Notes under the pieces: generated by a model
Database searches by the model: none
The model's input: the letters and a program-made list of their open reading frames with translations, nothing else
Told to the model about the DNA's origin: nothing
Shown: positions 41,687-44,476 of the stretch, piece after piece
Layout: every line of letters begins with the position of its first letter
How positions within the stretch are numbered: the stretch's first letter is position 1
Made by a program: the position numbers and the translations under genes
Origin: Elizabethkingia sp. YR214
Lineage (GTDB): Bacteria > Bacteroidota > Bacteroidia > Flavobacteriales > Weeksellaceae
Direction: 5' to 3'
Assembly (NCBI RefSeq): GCF_003058195.1
Contig: NZ_QBUH01000014.1
Span: 1 to 44,476 of the forward strand
DNA length: 44,476 nucleotides

Positions 41687-42442
41687 TCATAATAATTTGT
41701 GATGTATGGCATAAGCTAAGGCTTCGTTGATATTATTCACTTCTAATTTGTCAAATAATTTTCGACGGTGGAACTTGACAGTATCTACAGAGATAAATAT
41801 TTTCCCAGCTATTTCATTAATATTAAGACCTTGATTGTAGAAGCGTAGTATTTCTGTTTCCCGTTCCGTAAGGGGTGCCTTTTTACGTTCTGTCCATTTA
41901 TTGGTTACAAGATCCAGTTCCCATAACAAATCAGAATTTAGTTTTCCTATGGTCACATTACCAGACGAAGTGTTTGTAGAAAGGGAAACAATACACATCG
42001 ATTTCCAGATCTTTCCTTTTTCTGTCAGAAAAACAGGTGTTAACTTATGGTTGATTAAAATAAATTTTCCATTTGCATTTTGTATATGGAAGTCATAAGA
42101 TATAACGTATTGTTTTCTGTCTTCTAACGGTATTTTTTCATAGAATTCAAACCCCGAATTGTTTATGTTGATCAACATTTGAAAATCTTCGGCAGGAACA
42201 AATTTTTGGTAGAAGTCATAGCCCATAGACAATATCTGATCCGGTGTTAGCCCAGCAAGAAATAATGGGTTGTCTGAAACGAATTCAAATGTTTCAGTTT
42301 GATAATCGATAATATAGATACTCTGGTAGGTAACCCGTGAAAAAGCTTTTACAATTTCTATATAATCCAGTGGTTGTAATAAATCTTTTTCAGAAAGATT
42401 ATCGATTCTGTTTTTTGTCGAAAACAAAGGGTTAAAATCCAT
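41687..42442 (-). CDS. PAS-LuxR transcriptional regulator
   Basis: 251 aa. Residues about 30-160 look like a PAS sensor (IYIIDYQTETFEFVSDNPLFLAGLTPDQILSMGYDFYQKFV, DFHIQNANGKFILINHKLTPVFL). Residues about 185-251 are a LuxR/GerE-type helix-turn-helix: LTERETEILRFYNQGLNINEIAGKIFISVDTVKFHRRKLFDKLEV. It should bind a small ligand or sense redox and control transcription directly, as there is no receiver domain. It is divergent from the small peptide and DUF5694-like genes, with an inverted repeat between them. Confidence 0.85.
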   Translation of the reverse strand: MDFNPLFSTKNRIDNLSEKDLLQPLDYIEIVKAFSRVTYQSIYIIDYQTETFEFVSDNPLFLAGLTPDQILSMGYDFYQKFVPAEDFQMLININNSGFEFYEKIPLEDRKQYVISYDFHIQNANGKFILINHKLTPVFLTEKGKIWKSMCIVSLSTNTSSGNVTIGKLNSDLLWELDLVTNKWTERKKAPLTERETEILRFYNQGLNINEIAGKIFISVDTVKFHRRKLFDKLEVNNINEALAYAIHHKLL

Positions 42443-42473
42443 TTTCGGTGTCTGATTTTTGAATTTGCATAAA

Positions 42474-42520
42474 ACTACACAAAAGTGTAGTATTTGTCAA
42501 AACAAACCGCAATATTTTTG
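42474..42520 (+). promoter_or_regulatory. Inverted repeat and promoter between LuxR and peptide genes
   Basis: ACTACAC-AAAA-GTGTAGT (42474-42491) has perfect 7-bp arms in the divergent gap. For the plus strand, TTTG at 42493-42496 and TATTTTTG at 42513-42520 (spacing 16) form a Bacteroidota-type promoter 23 bases before the next ATG. The repeat could be the LuxR-type regulator's site. Confidence 0.5.
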
Positions 42521-42542
42521 GGCGAAATAATAAGTAATAAAC

Positions 42543-42752
42543 ATGAAGAAACGAATTTTACTAAATCTGTTTATAATTGCAGTTGTGGTTTCTGCTATTG
42601 GTGGGATTAAAGCTGTAAATATGGGAAGTGATAAAAATGTAGAGCAATCCTGTTTTATGATCATTAAATATGAGTCAGTAGGATTTGAAAACGGAATTGA
42701 ATTATTTGAAAAGATTATTCGTCAGTATATTGTCCGTTGGATAGAATGCTAA
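42543..42752 (+). CDS. Small exported peptide, unknown function
   Basis: 69 aa. A hydrophobic N terminus (MKKRILLNLFIIAVVVSAIGGIKAVN) could be a signal peptide or membrane anchor. The remaining 45 residues have two cysteines (one C-terminal) and an amphipathic IELFEKIIRQYIVRW helix. It has a good promoter and precedes the DUF5694-like gene by 11 bases, so it is likely co-transcribed with it. No family recognised. Confidence 0.6.
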   Translation: MKKRILLNLFIIAVVVSAIGGIKAVNMGSDKNVEQSCFMIIKYESVGFENGIELFEKIIRQYIVRWIEC

Positions 42753-42763
42753 AAGCTAAAAAA

Positions 42764-43546
42764 ATGAAAAAGACTATTTTAATCCTTGGGATTTTTATTT
42801 GTGCAAATTTGTCTGCACAAAAAGCGAAAGTTTTAAATTTTGCAACCTTTCACATGGTATATACACCAGATAAACATAAAGTGAAATTTGATCAGAACGA
42901 CGAAAAAAATAAATCTGAAACTTATGAAGTAGCCAAAATGCTGGCGCAGTTTAAGCCTACCATAATTTGTGTAGAAATAGTTCCTGAAAAAAATAGTGAA
43001 CTAAATAATGACTATTCCGGGTTTTTACAAAATAAAGAATATAAAGCTAAAATAGGTGGAGAAGTTGCTTTAATAGCTTATGAAGTTGGCAAAATGTCGG
43101 GTGTGAAAAAGATTTACGGTATAGATGAGCAGGCAACAGCAGCTTATAATTATAATATCGGAAATGAATTGGAAAATCAGGTCGACAGTCTGACTTCGAA
43201 AAATTATGTAAAAGGCCTTTACAAAGAGTTTGCTGCGATGGAAAAGCTATCGACATTAGATAAACTGAAAACCTTTAATTCTAAAGAAAGCTTAGAGAAA
43301 TTTATCAATATCAATGCTGATATTTTGACCTATAGCAGTACTAAAGGAAATTTTGAAGGTGCTGATGAAGCAAGTAAATTTTACAGAAGAAATCTGAGAA
43401 TTTTTTCAAATTTAAATCAGATTCCCGTTACAAAAGATGACAGAATATTTATCATTATGGGAGCTACCCATACAGCTTTTCTCAATGAATTTATGAAGCG
43501 AAGTCCTAAATATGAACTTGTGAATACAGCAGATTATTTGAAATAG
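42764..43546 (+). CDS. DUF5694/TraB-like exported protein
   Basis: 260 aa from the ATG at 42764, which directly precedes a signal peptide (MKKTILILGIFICANLSAQ). A start 27 bases upstream would spoil the signal and overlap the previous gene. VLNFATFHMVYTPDKHKVKFD, FKPTIICVEIVPEKN and a late IFIIMGATHTAFL segment follow the DUF5694 pattern. It is related to TraB/erythromycin-esterase-like folds with conserved His and Glu. Enzymatic activity is unproven. It is probably in an operon with the small peptide before it and is followed by a hairpin. Confidence 0.7.
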   Translation: MKKTILILGIFICANLSAQKAKVLNFATFHMVYTPDKHKVKFDQNDEKNKSETYEVAKMLAQFKPTIICVEIVPEKNSELNNDYSGFLQNKEYKAKIGGEVALIAYEVGKMSGVKKIYGIDEQATAAYNYNIGNELENQVDSLTSKNYVKGLYKEFAAMEKLSTLDKLKTFNSKESLEKFININADILTYSSTKGNFEGADEASKFYRRNLRIFSNLNQIPVTKDDRIFIIMGATHTAFLNEFMKRSPKYELVNTADYLK

Positions 43547-43589
43547 ATCTTTATGGTTTTTCTGGCTAAAATTAAAATGAAACATATTT

Positions 43590-43615
43590 CCCGGCACAAG
43601 TTGTCGGGATTTTAT
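43590..43615 (+). terminator. Terminator after the DUF5694-like gene
   Basis: CCCGGCA (43590-43596) pairs with TGTCGGG (43602-43608), with one G-U pair, and ATTTTATTT follows, 44 bases after the stop. Confidence 0.7.
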
Positions 43616-43738
43616 TTGTAATATGAATTTTTTATAGTATTATGCTTATTTAAAGAAAAATAAAATAAATTATGTTAAATAAATATGTAAAAAATTATTT
43701 TTAAGTTTAGCCAACCGAAAAAAAACAAAATTTCATAT

Positions 43739-44386
43739 ATGACAAAAAATTTATTTAAACCCTTTTTATGGGGAATCCTTTCATTTTCTGTATTATCTTC
43801 TTGTCGAACAGAAGATAATCTTACTAGTCAAAAGCAAGCAGAAGATAAACGTTTTGCAACATTCACTTCTCAATCGGGGAAAACAATTAACTATGCCAAT
43901 GGCTTTGCATCCCTGATGATAAAGTATGATGAAATAAACAAATCTAATTTATCAGGAATTGCTAATAAACCAATATTAAAAGCCTCATCTGATCAAAATA
44001 CATCTACTACAGGCTCTTATATAGAGTTCAATGTACGTTCTCAGGTTATCAAGAATTCTGATGGTAATATCTGGGTTGTTTTTCCTAAAGTTGAAAATGG
44101 TACTGTAATCAGTTTAATTGTTTCATTATTATCTGAAAAGGAAACCAAGTTATCCTATTATACTATAGATAAGAATGATGAGTTTTATAAAACTAATGCT
44201 CCGTTATTTCAAGAAGCCTACAATAGGTATAAGAAAAGAAATATGCGCTTAGCATTGAGTGCTAGTGCAAGTATACAATTCATGGCGAATAATGATTGTG
44301 ATAATAGACCGGATGAAAGATGTAGTGAAATTGAAGAAGTAATTATTACTAATCCCAGACCAATTAAAACACCTAATAAAGTGTAA
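43739..44386 (+). CDS. Lipoprotein of unknown function beside an IS end
   Basis: 215 aa. The lipobox SVLSSC (C22) predicts an outer- or inner-membrane lipoprotein. The middle is Ser/Thr/Lys-rich beta sequence (GSYIEFNVRSQVIKNSDGNIWVVFPKVENGTVISLIVSLL). A DCDNRPDERCSEIEEVIITN stretch with two cysteines lies near the end; the EEVIIT phrase recurs in Weeksellaceae lipoproteins and toxins. The reading frame stops one base before the putative left end of an IS3-like element at 44388. The last residues (PIKTPNKV) or the stop may therefore have been altered by the insertion. Family not recognised. Confidence 0.65.
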   Translation: MTKNLFKPFLWGILSFSVLSSCRTEDNLTSQKQAEDKRFATFTSQSGKTINYANGFASLMIKYDEINKSNLSGIANKPILKASSDQNTSTTGSYIEFNVRSQVIKNSDGNIWVVFPKVENGTVISLIVSLLSEKETKLSYYTIDKNDEFYKTNAPLFQEAYNRYKKRNMRLALSASASIQFMANNDCDNRPDERCSEIEEVIITNPRPIKTPNKV

Positions 44387-44387
44387 G

Positions 44388-44476
44388 TGTCCCTAAAAAC
44401 CAGACAGTTTAAAAATAGAGAAATTTATTAATTTTAAACTGTAAAAGATGAAAAAGACAAGATTCACAGAGACACA
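44388..44476 (+). mobile_element. Left end of an IS3-type insertion sequence
   Basis: A TG-starting end (TGTCCCTAAAAACCAGACAG) is followed by the inverted repeat ACAGTTTAAAA (44404-44414) / TTTTAAACTGT (44432-44442) and a transposase-like start codon. The arrangement terminal repeat, short leader, then OrfA is that of IS3-family elements. The element runs out of the window, so its right end and target duplication cannot be seen. Confidence 0.6.
44448..44476 (+). CDS. IS3-family transposase OrfA, first residues only
   Basis: Nine complete codons give MKKTRFTET, the usual opening of IS3-type OrfA helix-turn-helix proteins in Bacteroidota (MKKxRFTExQI pattern). Only this fragment is inside the window, so the family call depends on this short motif and the preceding terminal sequence. 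Confidence 0.55.

Noticed and set aside
1-44476. CRISPR arrays, tRNA, rRNA, integrase or attachment sites
   Set aside because: No regularly spaced repeats, tRNA-like cloverleaf, rRNA segment or integrase-like gene was seen. The only mobile signal is the IS3-like end at 44388.

Overview
The window looks like chromosome of a member of the Bacteroidota, most likely family Weeksellaceae (Elizabethkingia/Chryseobacterium type). This is inferred from AT-rich DNA, Bacteroidota-type -7 promoter elements (TAnnTTTG) before many genes, numerous TonB-dependent receptors and SpvB/YD-type proteins, leader-bearing 'bacteriocin-like' small peptides, and lipoproteins with Bacteroidota-style lipoboxes. No rRNA, tRNA or CRISPR array was seen. 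One IS3-like element begins at the right edge.

Layout. 1-5750 (minus): the start of a secreted protein, then a tail-fibre-like protein, a 1120-aa YD/RHS-like protein and a second tail-fibre-like paralogue. Three copies of one promoter/operator element precede the last three. 6133-7194: a membrane AraC regulator divergent from that block. 7321-13164: a lipid-attack locus with a TonB receptor, a Ca-dependent PI-PLC-like enzyme and a sphingomyelinase-like lipoprotein. 13377-16302: a thioredoxin-reductase-like flavoprotein, a small lipoprotein and an S41 peptidase. 16674-23810: a xenosiderophore-like iron locus in two convergent operons (TonB receptor + DUF4374-like lipoprotein; PepSY membrane protein + beta-barrel receptor). 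Both promoters carry the same iron-box-like motif.

23998-27015 is the most unusual part. Two small cysteine-rich peptides carry a shared double-Lys/Gly leader, and one has inhibitor-cystine-knot spacing. Next to them lies a complete single-chain phenylalanyl-tRNA synthetase of mitochondrial architecture (catalytic core plus FDX-ACB domain). Its mRNA leader holds a 20-codon reading frame with a run of Phe codons inside mutually exclusive hairpins, which suggests attenuation by Phe-tRNA charging. Divergent from it is a MarR-GNAT fusion with a 23-bp-arm palindrome over its promoter. Together this resembles a duplicate-target/detoxification resistance island.

27130-32406: DUF2306 membrane protein, second membrane AraC regulator, DUF2200 protein, small membrane protein, OmpA lipoprotein and SASA-type esterase. 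32493-40521: Na+/H+ antiporter, siderophore-interacting flavoprotein, short Crp/Fnr regulator, UspA, and a TolC-HlyD-EmrB efflux operon. Three of these promoters carry an FNR-like box (TTGA-N6-TCAA) exactly 36 bp before the -7 element, and the Crp/Fnr gene lies among them. 40706-44476: unknown protein, PAS-LuxR regulator, small secreted peptide, DUF5694-like protein, lipoprotein and the start of an IS3-type element.
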